Below are positions 35,756 to 44,118 of a DNA stretch of 64,000 bases, piece after piece. Position 1 is the first letter of the stretch. The number at the start of each line of letters is the position of its first letter. Position numbers and translations under genes: made by a program. Below the pieces are notes generated by a model that searched no databases, was not told the origin of the DNA, and was given only the letters and a program-made list of their open reading frames with translations. The DNA is from Bacillus pseudomycoides DSM 12442 (GTDB lineage Bacteria > Bacillota > Bacilli > Bacillales > Bacillaceae_G), in NCBI RefSeq assembly GCF_000161455.1, contig NZ_CM000745.1, forward strand, positions 3,733,748 to 3,797,747, read 5' to 3'.

Positions 35756-35792
35756 TAAAAAGGTTGCCAGGACGATCCCGGCAACCTTTTTA
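35756..35792 (-). terminator. hem operon terminator
   Basis: Arms AAAAAGGTTGCC and GGCAACCTTTTT around an AGGACGATCCC loop, directly after hemL. Confidence 0.9.
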
Positions 35793-35793
35793 T

Positions 35794-37083
35794 TTACGCT
35801 TTTAATTTCGACATCGCAATTTCTGCCGCTGCAATTGTCGCTTCAATATCTGCATCACTATGTGCTGTTGATAAGAATAATCCTTCAAATTGAGAAGGTG
35901 GTAAGAATACACCTTGCTCTACCATTTCACGATAGTAAGCTGCGAAGAACTCTAAGTTAGACGTTTTTGCTGCATCGTAGTTAATAACTGGTTCATTCGT
36001 GAAGAATATACCTATCATTGAACCTGCGCGGTTTATATGATGCGGAATACCGTGTTTTTCAGCCGCTTTACGCAGGCCATTTTCTAACATTTCAGCTTTA
36101 CGCTCAAACTCTTGATAACACTCTGGCGTTAATTGTACTAATGTTTCATAACCTGCAGTCATTGCTAAAGGATTACCAGATAATGTACCTGCTTGGTAAA
36201 TCGGTCCGCTCGGTGCAACTTGGCGCATAATTTCCGCTTTACCACCGTATGCTCCTACTGGTAGGCCGCCACCGATTACTTTTCCTAAACAAGTTAAATC
36301 AGGTGTTACACCGTAATAACCTTGTCCACAGTTGTAAGCAACGCGGAATCCTGTCATCACTTCATCAAAAATAAGCAATGCACCATTTTGCTTTGTCACT
36401 TCACGAAGTCCTTCTAAAAATCCTTGTTGTGGTGGAACTACTCCCATATTCCCTGCCACTGGCTCTACGATAACACAAGCAATATCGTCACCGAATTGCT
36501 CGAACGCATATTTTACACTCTCCAAATCGTTATACGCTACTGTAATCGTATTTTTCGCTACACCTTCAGGTACACCTGGGCTATCTGGTAAACCAAGCGT
36601 CGCAACACCTGAACCTGCTTTAATTAATAGCGAATCACCATGACCATGGTAACAACCAATAAATTTCAAAATTTTATTACGACCTGTATAACCACGTGCT
36701 AGACGAAGGGCACTCATCGTCGCTTCTGTTCCTGAATTTACCATACGTACAATTTCAATCGATGGCACACGCTCAATTACAAGCTGCGCTAATTTATTTT
36801 CAATCTCTGTTGGCGCACCAAAGCTCGTTCCTTTTTCAGCAACAGCTTTTAATGATTCCACAACACGTTCATTTGCATGTCCGTGAATAAGCGGTCCCCA
36901 TGATAATACGTAGTCGATATATTCGTTCCCGTCAATATCATACACTTTAGAGCCTTTTCCGCGCTCCATAAAAAGCGGATTCATACCAACGGACTTAAAT
37001 GCACGAACTGGGCTATTTACGCCGCCAGGCATTAAATCTTGCGCTGTTTCAAACGCTTCAATCGATTTATCAAACTTTTTCAT
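35794..37083 (-). CDS. hemL: glutamate-1-semialdehyde 2,1-aminomutase
   Basis: Makes 5-aminolevulinate from glutamate semialdehyde. A 429-residue class-III PLP enzyme: DEVMTGFRVAY and the PLP lysine in CLGKVIGGGLPVGAYGG. The ATG at 37083 overlaps the hemB stop (TAATG) and follows GGAGG; a nine-residue upstream extension is not supported. Last gene of hemA-X-C-D-B-L. Confidence 0.97.
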   Translation of the reverse strand: MKKFDKSIEAFETAQDLMPGGVNSPVRAFKSVGMNPLFMERGKGSKVYDIDGNEYIDYVLSWGPLIHGHANERVVESLKAVAEKGTSFGAPTEIENKLAQLVIERVPSIEIVRMVNSGTEATMSALRLARGYTGRNKILKFIGCYHGHGDSLLIKAGSGVATLGLPDSPGVPEGVAKNTITVAYNDLESVKYAFEQFGDDIACVIVEPVAGNMGVVPPQQGFLEGLREVTKQNGALLIFDEVMTGFRVAYNCGQGYYGVTPDLTCLGKVIGGGLPVGAYGGKAEIMRQVAPSGPIYQAGTLSGNPLAMTAGYETLVQLTPECYQEFERKAEMLENGLRKAAEKHGIPHHINRAGSMIGIFFTNEPVINYDAAKTSNLEFFAAYYREMVEQGVFLPPSQFEGLFLSTAHSDADIEATIAAAEIAMSKLKA

Positions 37084-38072
37084 TATTGTATTCCTCCTTC
37101 TTGTAACCATCGTGCTGCGTCTTTCGCATGATACGTAATAATTAAATCTGCTCCTGCACGTTTCATGCTCAATAGTTTCTCAAGTACAATCTCTTTTTCA
37201 TTAATCCAACCATTTTGCGCTGCCGCTTTAATCATTGAGTATTCTCCGCTCACATTATAAGCCACGATTGGTAAATTGAAATTGTTTTTCACATCGCGAA
37301 TGATATCTAAGTAAGAAAGGGCCGGTTTTACAATTAAGAAATCCGCTCCTTCCATTACATCTGATTCAGCCTCACGGAATGCTTCCATACGGTTTGCTGG
37401 ATCCATTTGATACGTTTTACGATCACCAAATTGCGGTGCACCGTGCGCAGCATCGCGGAATGGACCGTAAAATGCAGACGAGTATTTCACAGCGTATGAC
37501 ATAACCGGTACGTGTGCAAAACCGTTCTCATCTAACGCATGGCGAATCGCCGTTACAAATCCATCCATCATGTTAGATGGTGCGATAATATCTGCTCCTG
37601 CTTTTGCTTGGCTCACTGCTGTTTTTGCAAGAACTTCAAGTGATTCATCATTTAAAATGATTCCATCCTCAATAACCCCGCAATGCCCATGGCTTGTATA
37701 TTGGCATAAACATGTATCCGCCACTACTACTAACTCTGGAAACTGCTCTTTAATTTGTTTGATCGCACGTTGTACAATGCCGTGTTCACAAAATGCAGAA
37801 GATCCAACTTCATCTTTTTCAGCAGGCAAACCAAATACGATAACAGAACGAATACCTAAATCTACCACTTCTTGCATTTCAGCTTGCAGAAGATCTAAAG
37901 AAATTTGATATACATCCGGCATAGAAGGAACTTCGTTACGAACATTCTCTCCTTCTAATACAAAAATAGGATAAATAAAATCTTCTGTATGTAAAAATGT
38001 TTCACGTACAAGCGCACGCATATTTTTGCTTTGTCTTAAACGACGATGACGATTAAATTGTAAAGAATTCAT
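37083..38072 (-). CDS. hemB: delta-aminolevulinic acid dehydratase (porphobilinogen synthase)
   Basis: Condenses two 5-aminolevulinates to porphobilinogen. The Schiff-base lysines lie in SYAVKYSSAFYGPFRDAA and DFLIVKPALSYLDI, and the zinc cysteines in ADTCLCQYTSHGHCG. 329 residues. Overlaps hemL by one base and follows hemD by 31 bp. Confidence 0.97.
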   Translation of the reverse strand: MNSLQFNRHRRLRQSKNMRALVRETFLHTEDFIYPIFVLEGENVRNEVPSMPDVYQISLDLLQAEMQEVVDLGIRSVIVFGLPAEKDEVGSSAFCEHGIVQRAIKQIKEQFPELVVVADTCLCQYTSHGHCGVIEDGIILNDESLEVLAKTAVSQAKAGADIIAPSNMMDGFVTAIRHALDENGFAHVPVMSYAVKYSSAFYGPFRDAAHGAPQFGDRKTYQMDPANRMEAFREAESDVMEGADFLIVKPALSYLDIIRDVKNNFNLPIVAYNVSGEYSMIKAAAQNGWINEKEIVLEKLLSMKRAGADLIITYHAKDAARWLQEGGIQ

Positions 38073-38103
38073 AGATTTCTATCTCCCATTCTTTTTATTT
38101 AGA

Positions 38104-38861
38104 CTATGCATTTTGATTATATTTTGAAATGCACTGTATTAATGCTTCTACTGTATATTCTTTTGGAACGATTACACCAGCAAAATAACGCCTTGCCTCT
38201 TGCTCTGTTATCGGTCCTATACAAGCAATTGTACATTTTTTTGTCCATTCTCTCCAGTTTGTGCCCTCAAGTAATTTCACAAAGCTTGTAACAGTAGAGG
38301 GACTCGTAAATGTAACAACATCTACCTTACCTAACTCTAGAGCTGCGATAAGGTCTAGCTGCTTCTCATGATTTGTTTTCGTTTCATACACGACAAATTC
38401 TTCTAAAAACACATCAAGATCGCGGAGTTTATTTGGAATAATATCTCTAGCTAAATTCCCTTTTGGAAATAAAATGCGTTCTGTCCCGTTTAACTCTCTT
38501 ACAAATTCTAAAACGAAAGCTTCCGCGACAAAAGTCTTTGGGACAAAATGAACCTCATAACCCCGCTTTTCTAATTCTTGTCCTGTTTTCACCCCTACTG
38601 CAGCAATGCGAACAGTAGGGGGTATTTCCTGACACAAACCATCTAAAAAAAACTCACACCATTTTTACTCGTAAAAATAACCCAGTCATATGTATGAAGC
38701 TGCTGAGATATACCTTGAAATTCCTGCTGAGATACACCTTCTATATGCAAAAGCGGAATTTCCAATGGAATTCCGCCCTGTTTTTTCACCGCTACACTCA
38801 TTTGTTTTGCTTGATGCTGGGCACGCGTAATCAGTACTGTTTTGCCAGCAAGAGCATCCAT
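38104..38861 (-). CDS. hemD: uroporphyrinogen-III synthase, interrupted by an apparent -1 frameshift
   Basis: HemD closes and inverts ring D of hydroxymethylbilane. The gene is read in two frames. Residues 1-72 (MDALAGKTVLITRAQHQ ... FTSKNGVSFF, 38861-38646) end at TAG (38645-38643). The rest (CQEIPPTVRIAAVGVKTGQELEKRGYEV ... FTSPSTVTSFVKLLEG ... CIGPITEQEARR) continues in the -1 frame. The junction is T8 (38652-38645); one more T, or a -1 slip on U_UUU_UUU, gives SFFLDGLCQEIPP and a normal protein of about 252 residues. Both halves match the family. Operon position between hemC and hemB is conserved. It may be a mutation, a sequencing error or recoding. Confidence 0.85.
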
Positions 38862-38863
38862 GA

Positions 38864-39793
38864 TTAATGTTGCTCCTTATTCGCAGCAAGAATGAGCTCT
38901 TTTGCTCCTTGCTTAATTAAACGATCCGCTGCCTCTAAGCCAACTTGCTCTGGATTCACACCTGTGACAATTTCTTTTAACAAGACTGAACCATCCATAG
39001 AACCGACAAGAGCTGTTAATTCAATTTCATCATTCTTCTGAAGCGTTGCATAACCAGCGATCGGTACTTGGCAACCACCTTCAAGTTTATGAAGGAATAC
39101 TCGTTCAGCCGCTACTGTTCGTTCTGTTACAGCATCATTCATATGTGATAATAATTGCAATAGATCTGCATCATCCTCACGACATTCAATCGCTAAGGCA
39201 CCTTGTCCTACAGCTGGTACACATAATGTTTCATCTAAGTGTTCTGTAATTACATCATCATCCCAGCCCATTCTCTGCAATCCAGCCGTTGCTAAAATGA
39301 TTGCATCATAATCTTCTTCTTTTAATTTACGTAATCTCGTATCAATATTTCCACGAATCCACTTCACTTGTAAATCTGGTCTAGCAGCGAGTAACTGCGC
39401 ACTACGTCGTAAACTACTCGTACCAAGAATTGCACCTTCTGCTAAGTCCTCAAATGATTCCCCGTTTTTTGAGATGAACGCATCACGCGGATCGACACGC
39501 TTTGGTATACACCCAATTGTTAATCCATCTGGAAGTACAGCTGGCATATCCTTCATACTATGTACAGCCATATCGATTTCTTTCATAAGTAGTGCGTGTT
39601 CAATTTCTTTTACAAACAAGCCTTTCCCACCTACTTTAGAAAGCGTCACATCTAAAATAACATCACCTTTTGTAACAATTTCTTTCACTTCAAATTCATA
39701 TGGTAAACCAAGCGCTTTTAATTGATCAATAAACCAATTTGTTTGTGTTAATGCTAGCTTACTCTTTCTTGAACCTACAATAATTTTGCGCAT
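38864..39793 (-). CDS. hemC: porphobilinogen deaminase (hydroxymethylbilane synthase)
   Basis: Joins four porphobilinogens into hydroxymethylbilane. The dipyrromethane-cofactor cysteine is in LEGGCQVPIAGYA (about residue 241). IIVGSRKSKLALTQTNWF, HSMKDMPAVLPDGLTIG and IRGNIDTRLRKL are signatures. 309 residues, two bases upstream of hemD. Confidence 0.97.
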   Translation of the reverse strand: MRKIIVGSRKSKLALTQTNWFIDQLKALGLPYEFEVKEIVTKGDVILDVTLSKVGGKGLFVKEIEHALLMKEIDMAVHSMKDMPAVLPDGLTIGCIPKRVDPRDAFISKNGESFEDLAEGAILGTSSLRRSAQLLAARPDLQVKWIRGNIDTRLRKLKEEDYDAIILATAGLQRMGWDDDVITEHLDETLCVPAVGQGALAIECREDDADLLQLLSHMNDAVTERTVAAERVFLHKLEGGCQVPIAGYATLQKNDEIELTALVGSMDGSVLLKEIVTGVNPEQVGLEAADRLIKQGAKELILAANKEQH

Positions 39794-39808
39794 AATGTTC
39801 TCTCCTCA

Positions 39809-40642
39809 TTATAAATACCAAAAGTGGAAGTTGGATAAACTGCTTAATAGAAAAATATTGATTAACATAACGAGAAAGGCTCCAATGTTCCAGTTTATAA
39901 TTTTCTTACCTTGCAATATATCTGACCCTCGTAAATATAGACCCATGCAATAGACAAACAAAACAACAAAAGACCCGATTACTTTCGTGTCATACCAATG
40001 GAAATTATCTAGTTTTGTATATCCCCATATACATCCAAGCAAAATAGCTAATAGGAAAAACGGAACAGAAAATAAATTTAATCCATATGACATCGACTCA
40101 AGCTTCGGTAAGTTTCCTAACCTTCTTAATCTTGCATTCCATTTTTTTTGTTTTAATAATCGATATTGCAACAAGTACATAATGGAAAAAATAAACGATA
40201 CTGTAAACGCCGCATAGGAAATAATCGCCATTCCTACATGCACGTATACAAGCTCTGAAACTAATTGATGTGCGAGTACAGGCGACATTTTTCCGAGCGG
40301 AGTGAAAATAGAAAAAGCGCTTACGCCAAAAGCAATGACATTTGTAAAAAAGACTAAAAAGTCAATGCGCATAAATCGATTGATTACGAGTGACATTGTA
40401 ATTAATAGCCACACATAAAAATAAATCCCTGACAATAATGTCAAAATCGGATTCGTCTCTGATTCCATAGCTCGAAGTAACATAAAAATAGACTGTAATA
40501 CCCATACAATCGCAAGTAACCAAAAAGCAATTCGATTCGCCTTTCGGTTACTTTGGAAATAATCTATAAAATATAAACTAATGCTACAAGCATATAAAAT
40601 AATTGCGATATGATAAATAATACTATTATTTAAAAAACCCAT
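39809..40642 (-). CDS. hemX: HemX, membrane protein that modulates HemA
   Basis: A CcsA/cytochrome c assembly-type membrane protein with about eight helices. In B. subtilis HemX lowers the steady-state level of glutamyl-tRNA reductase. The ATG at 40642 (MGFLNNSIIYHIAIILYACSIS) follows GGAAGG; an upstream in-frame extension would be hydrophilic and overlap hemA. 277 residues, 16 bp after hemA. Confidence 0.92.
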   Translation of the reverse strand: MGFLNNSIIYHIAIILYACSISLYFIDYFQSNRKANRIAFWLLAIVWVLQSIFMLLRAMESETNPILTLLSGIYFYVWLLITMSLVINRFMRIDFLVFFTNVIAFGVSAFSIFTPLGKMSPVLAHQLVSELVYVHVGMAIISYAAFTVSFIFSIMYLLQYRLLKQKKWNARLRRLGNLPKLESMSYGLNLFSVPFFLLAILLGCIWGYTKLDNFHWYDTKVIGSFVVLFVYCMGLYLRGSDILQGKKIINWNIGAFLVMLINIFLLSSLSNFHFWYL

Positions 40643-40658
40643 CCGATCATCCTTCCAG

Positions 40659-41996
40659 TTATAAAGATGGAACGGATGCTGTCCACACTCGTTTATGCTC
40701 TGGTTCTTCAATATGTTCCATGGCCGCTTCTTGCACTTCTAAATCAAAAATTTTCGCAAATAAAGCGAGCTTTTCCGTAGCTCCCTCTTCGGCCGCTAAC
40801 TCTTTCGCTACTAAAATTGGATCCTTTAGCAGTTGATTGATAATACTTTTCGTATGCTTACTAATCACTTTTCTTTCACGATCACTAAGCGTTGGAATTT
40901 TTCGTTCAAGACTTTGCATCGTATCACTTTGAATCGCTAATGCTTTATCACGTAAAGCTGATATTAAAGGAACAACGCCAAGCGTATTTAACCAAGCTTT
41001 AAATATAACGATTTCCTCTTCGATCATAAGCTGAATTTTTTCCGCCTCTTTCAAACGTTCAGAACGATTGGCTTCTACTACACCTTGTAAATCATCAATA
41101 TCGTACAAGAAAGAACCTTCTAGCTCATCGATTGTCGGATCAATATCACGCGGCACTGCAATATCTACCATAAATAATGGACGACCACAGCGTATACGCT
41201 CCACTCTTGTCATCATTTCTTTCGTAATCACGTAATCTGAAGCACCAGTTGAACTAATTAAAATATCCGCTTCTAAAAGCGCACACTGCAATTCACTTAA
41301 CGGTTTTGCATGCCCCATATATTTCTCGGCCATTGTTTCCGCTTTCGTAAACGTACGGTTCATAACGGTCACTTTACGAGCTCCGCTTCCATATAAGTTT
41401 TGCAGGGCAAGTTCACCCATCTTTCCAGCGCCAAGAATCAAAACATGACAGTCTGTTAAATCGCCGAAAATTTTCTTTCCAAGTTCAACAGCAGCATAGC
41501 TAACAGACATGGCACTTTCACCAATTGCTGTTTCTGAATGCGCACGCTTTGCTAACGTAATGACTTGTTTGAACAATTCATTAAAAATTGTCCCTGTTGC
41601 TTTCACTTTTTGCGCCTCTAAGAAGCTATTTCGAATTTGTCCTAAGATTTGTGTTTCACCCACTACCATAGAATCTAATCCGCACGTTACACGGAATAAA
41701 TGTTCCACGGCACCATCTTGTTCAAAAATAGACAAATATGGTGAAACCTCTTCTATACCAAGCTGAAACCAATCAGCTAAAAATTTCTTAATGTAATATC
41801 GTCCCGTGTGTAATTGATCGACGACAGCATAGATTTCTGTGCGGTTACACGTTGATACAATGACATTTTCTAACACGCTCTTTTGATTTTGTAACGTTGT
41901 CATTGCCTGCTCTAACTCCGCTGCCTGAAATGTTAGTTTCTCACGAAATTCTACAGGGGCTGTTCGATAATTTACACCAACAACAAGAATATGCAC
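40659..41996 (-). CDS. hemA: glutamyl-tRNA reductase
   Basis: First committed step of haem synthesis by the C5 pathway: glutamyl-tRNA to glutamate-1-semialdehyde with NADPH. The catalytic Cys50 lies in VSTCNRTEIYAVV, the substrate site in CGLDSMVVGETQILGQ, the NADPH-binding motif is LILGAGKMGE, and a C-terminal dimerisation helix follows. 445 residues. First gene of the haem operon. The 626-bp gap upstream holds its promoter region and repeat copy D. Confidence 0.97.
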   Translation of the reverse strand: MHILVVGVNYRTAPVEFREKLTFQAAELEQAMTTLQNQKSVLENVIVSTCNRTEIYAVVDQLHTGRYYIKKFLADWFQLGIEEVSPYLSIFEQDGAVEHLFRVTCGLDSMVVGETQILGQIRNSFLEAQKVKATGTIFNELFKQVITLAKRAHSETAIGESAMSVSYAAVELGKKIFGDLTDCHVLILGAGKMGELALQNLYGSGARKVTVMNRTFTKAETMAEKYMGHAKPLSELQCALLEADILISSTGASDYVITKEMMTRVERIRCGRPLFMVDIAVPRDIDPTIDELEGSFLYDIDDLQGVVEANRSERLKEAEKIQLMIEEEIVIFKAWLNTLGVVPLISALRDKALAIQSDTMQSLERKIPTLSDRERKVISKHTKSIINQLLKDPILVAKELAAEEGATEKLALFAKIFDLEVQEAAMEHIEEPEHKRVWTASVPSL

Positions 41997-42164
41997 GCAG
42001 CATGTCCCCCTTCAACCGTTTTATCACCTTATCTACTATCATAATACAACTTTCCTGTTATGAATCTGACAATCGTGTGAACATCAACAAATTATTTTTT
42101 CTGCTTTTCACACCTAGCAGGAAATACATTACTCATCTGACTATATAAATGCAAATTGAAAAAA

Positions 42165-42315
42165 CGACATAAAACCTAATCTTTAGGTGGGAGAGAGCAT
42201 CCAGCCACGCATAGAAGCGGTCAGATCCTCTCCCTGCCCCATGCCAAGTTAAAACAAAGAGAGAAAACGAGTACATGTCACCTTTTGTTCTTCATAACAG
42301 CGACTTATATGTTAG
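42165..42315 (-). repeat. interspersed repeat, family 1, copy D
   Basis: Inverted relative to copies A-C. Contains the complement of GGATCTGACCGCTTCTA and CTCTCTCCCACCTAAA. Ends are CGACATAAAA and TATATGTTAG. It lies between hemA and ohrR. Between it and the ohrR promoter (42316-42545) no gene or RNA was seen. Confidence 0.75.
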
Positions 42316-42547
42316 AAAATCAAAATGTATATATACCTTACTTTATAATCATTATAAAATAATAACTCTATTTGTACGTTACCAAAAAAATCTATCAGAA
42401 TCAAGTGATGGAAACTATTCCATACGAATTGAAATACTCTCTTTCTCTATCTTCTTTCATCATACAGAAAAATATGTATGATTGTTCCAAAATGTAACAA
42501 CTTCTTTCATGTGACACATTACTCAAAATTTTTTCGTTGCAATGTAT

Positions 42548-42608
42548 TTGACATCTCATTTCTTTTTCGTTATATTTATTTTACAAAATTTAATTGTGCA
42601 CAATTAAA
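42548..42608 (+). promoter_or_regulatory. ohrR-ohr promoter with OhrR operator
   Basis: TTGACA (42548-42553), 17-bp spacer, TATATT (42571-42576): a near-ideal sigma-A promoter. A perfect 20-bp palindrome, TTTAATTGTG/CACAATTAAA (42589-42608), lies just downstream of the start region. It resembles the AATT-rich OhrR operator of B. subtilis and ends next to the ribosome-binding site, so OhrR should repress its own operon. Confidence 0.8.
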
Positions 42609-42622
42609 AAGGAGGGATGCTC

Positions 42623-43075
42623 ATGAAAGATAATCCTTTGCATCTCGATAATCAGCTTTGCTTTTCTATTTATGCTTGCTCTAGGGAAGTAACACGCTTT
42701 TATCGACCTTATTTAGAAGAAATGGGTATTACGTATCCACAGTACATTACATTATTAGTACTTTGGGAGCAAGATGGATTAACTGTAAAAGAAATTGGTG
42801 AACGTCTATTTTTAGATTCCGGCACTTTAACCCCTATGTTAAAACGCATGGAAACATTAGGATTAGTTAAACGTGTTCGTTCTAAGGAAGATGAACGCAA
42901 GGTGTGCATTGAACTAACAGAACAAGGACACGCTTTAAAAGAAAAAGCATGTTCATTGCCAAAAACCATTGCTATCAATTTAGGAATTACAGAGCAAGAA
43001 TACCGATCATTATTAGTTCAATTAAATAAATTAATTGAAACCATGAAACCAATAAATGATAGAAAAGGGGAATAA
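42623..43075 (+). CDS. ohrR: OhrR, peroxide-sensing MarR-family repressor
   Basis: A 150-residue MarR-type repressor that senses organic hydroperoxides by oxidation of an N-terminal cysteine, here Cys13 in NQLCFSIYACSREVTRFYRP (equivalent to Cys15 of B. subtilis OhrR). The winged helix has LTVKEIGERLFLDSGTLTPMLKRME and KEDERKVCIELTEQG. The ATG at 42623, seven bases after GGAGGG, was chosen over the ATG at 42617 that abuts the SD. Followed three bases later by ohr. Confidence 0.92.
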   Translation: MKDNPLHLDNQLCFSIYACSREVTRFYRPYLEEMGITYPQYITLLVLWEQDGLTVKEIGERLFLDSGTLTPMLKRMETLGLVKRVRSKEDERKVCIELTEQGHALKEKACSLPKTIAINLGITEQEYRSLLVQLNKLIETMKPINDRKGE

Positions 43076-43077
43076 GG

Positions 43078-43494
43078 ATGGAAAAATTATACACAGCAAC
43101 TGTAACTGCAACAGGTGGAAGAAACGGGAAAGTTGTTTCTGAAGACGGCATTCTAAACCTTGATGTGAAGATGCCAAAAGCATTAGGCGGTATGGGCGGC
43201 GAAGCAACGAACCCAGAACAATTATTTGCAGCTGGTTATGCAGCATGCTTTGATAGTGCATTACAACTTGTTATTCGTACAAAACGTGTAAAAGTAGAAA
43301 GTACAGAAGTGACAGCTCATATTTCAATTGGGAAAGATACGGACGGTGGTTTTGGATTATCTGCTGTACTTGATGTACGTGTAGCTGGCGTTTCTCATGC
43401 TGAAGCACGAGAGCTTGTAGAAGCTGCACATGGCGTATGTCCATATTCAAAAGCGACTAGAGGAAATATTGAAGTTACATTAAACGTACTATAA
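43078..43494 (+). CDS. ohr: Ohr/OsmC-family organic hydroperoxide reductase
   Basis: A 138-residue thiol peroxidase that reduces organic hydroperoxides, using dihydrolipoamide in characterised members. The two redox cysteines are Cys57 (AAGYAACFDSAL) and one near 121 (HGVCPYSKATRGN). Co-transcribed with its regulator ohrR. The family's name in Bacillus varies (ohrA/ohrB). Confidence 0.94.
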   Translation: MEKLYTATVTATGGRNGKVVSEDGILNLDVKMPKALGGMGGEATNPEQLFAAGYAACFDSALQLVIRTKRVKVESTEVTAHISIGKDTDGGFGLSAVLDVRVAGVSHAEARELVEAAHGVCPYSKATRGNIEVTLNVL

Positions 43495-43501
43495 GTAAAC
43501 A

Positions 43502-43534
43502 AAAAAACGTGCGACGAATCGTCACACGTTTTTT
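43502..43534. terminator. bidirectional terminator between ohr and ysxC
   Basis: Arms AAAAAACGTG-C-GACGA and TCGTC-A-CACGTTTTTT with almost no loop, T-rich on both strands, between convergent genes. Confidence 0.87.
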
Positions 43535-44118
43535 GTTTTTGTAAACTTATGAATGGCTTTCCACGCTTCTTCTTTTCCAAGCCCTGTTTCCGATGAAAAT
43601 AGAACAACTTCATCACCTTGTTCAATATCAAGCGTTTCTTTCACAACCTTCAAATGCTTTTGCCATTTCCCTTTCGGAATTTTATCGGCTTTTGTTGCAA
43701 TGATGATTGTTGGAATTTCATAATGCTTTAAGAAATCATACATCATAACATCATCGTTTGTCGGCGGGTGACGTAGATCAACTACTAATACAGCCGCATC
43801 TAATTGCTCACGCGTTGTAAAATAGGTTTCAATCATTCTGCCCCATGCCGCTCGCTCTGTTTTCGATACTTTCGCATATCCATAACCTGGAACATCGACA
43901 AAATGCATCATTTCATTAATTAAGAAAAAGTTGAGTGTCTGCGTTTTTCCTGGTTTAGAAGAAATACGCACTAACTTTTTACGATTTAAAATTTTATTAA
44001 TAAAGGAAGACTTCCCAACATTAGAACGACCTGCTAATGCAATTTCTGGTAAGTCACCATCTGGATATTGTTCTGGTTTAACAGCACTAATGACAATATC
44101 TGCTTTTGTTACTTTCAT
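43522..44118 (-). CDS. ysxC: EngB/YsxC ribosome-assembly GTPase
   Basis: An essential GTPase for 50S subunit assembly. G motifs: GRSNVGKSSFINKIL (P-loop), GKTQTLNFF (switch), DVPGYGYAKVS and ATKADK. 198 residues. Overlaps the lonA stop, the same pair as in B. subtilis. Confidence 0.96.
   Translation of the reverse strand: MKVTKADIVISAVKPEQYPDGDLPEIALAGRSNVGKSSFINKILNRKKLVRISSKPGKTQTLNFFLINEMMHFVDVPGYGYAKVSKTERAAWGRMIETYFTTREQLDAAVLVVDLRHPPTNDDVMMYDFLKHYEIPTIIIATKADKIPKGKWQKHLKVVKETLDIEQGDEVVLFSSETGLGKEEAWKAIHKFTKTKNV

Noticed and set aside
38104..38637. Calling the downstream hemD frame a separate gene
   Set aside because: Its only start is a TTG inside the conserved core of HemD without a ribosome-binding site, and it lacks the N-terminal third of the fold.
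41997..42120. PerR box before hemA
   Set aside because: B. subtilis hemA is PerR-controlled, so the region was read for a 15-bp TTATAAT-N-ATTATAA dyad. The best stretch (TTATGATAGTAGATA) matches only one half.
42275..42481. 68-codon plus-strand frame upstream of ohrR
   Set aside because: It starts inside a repeat copy, lacks a Shine-Dalgarno site and has no recognisable protein character.
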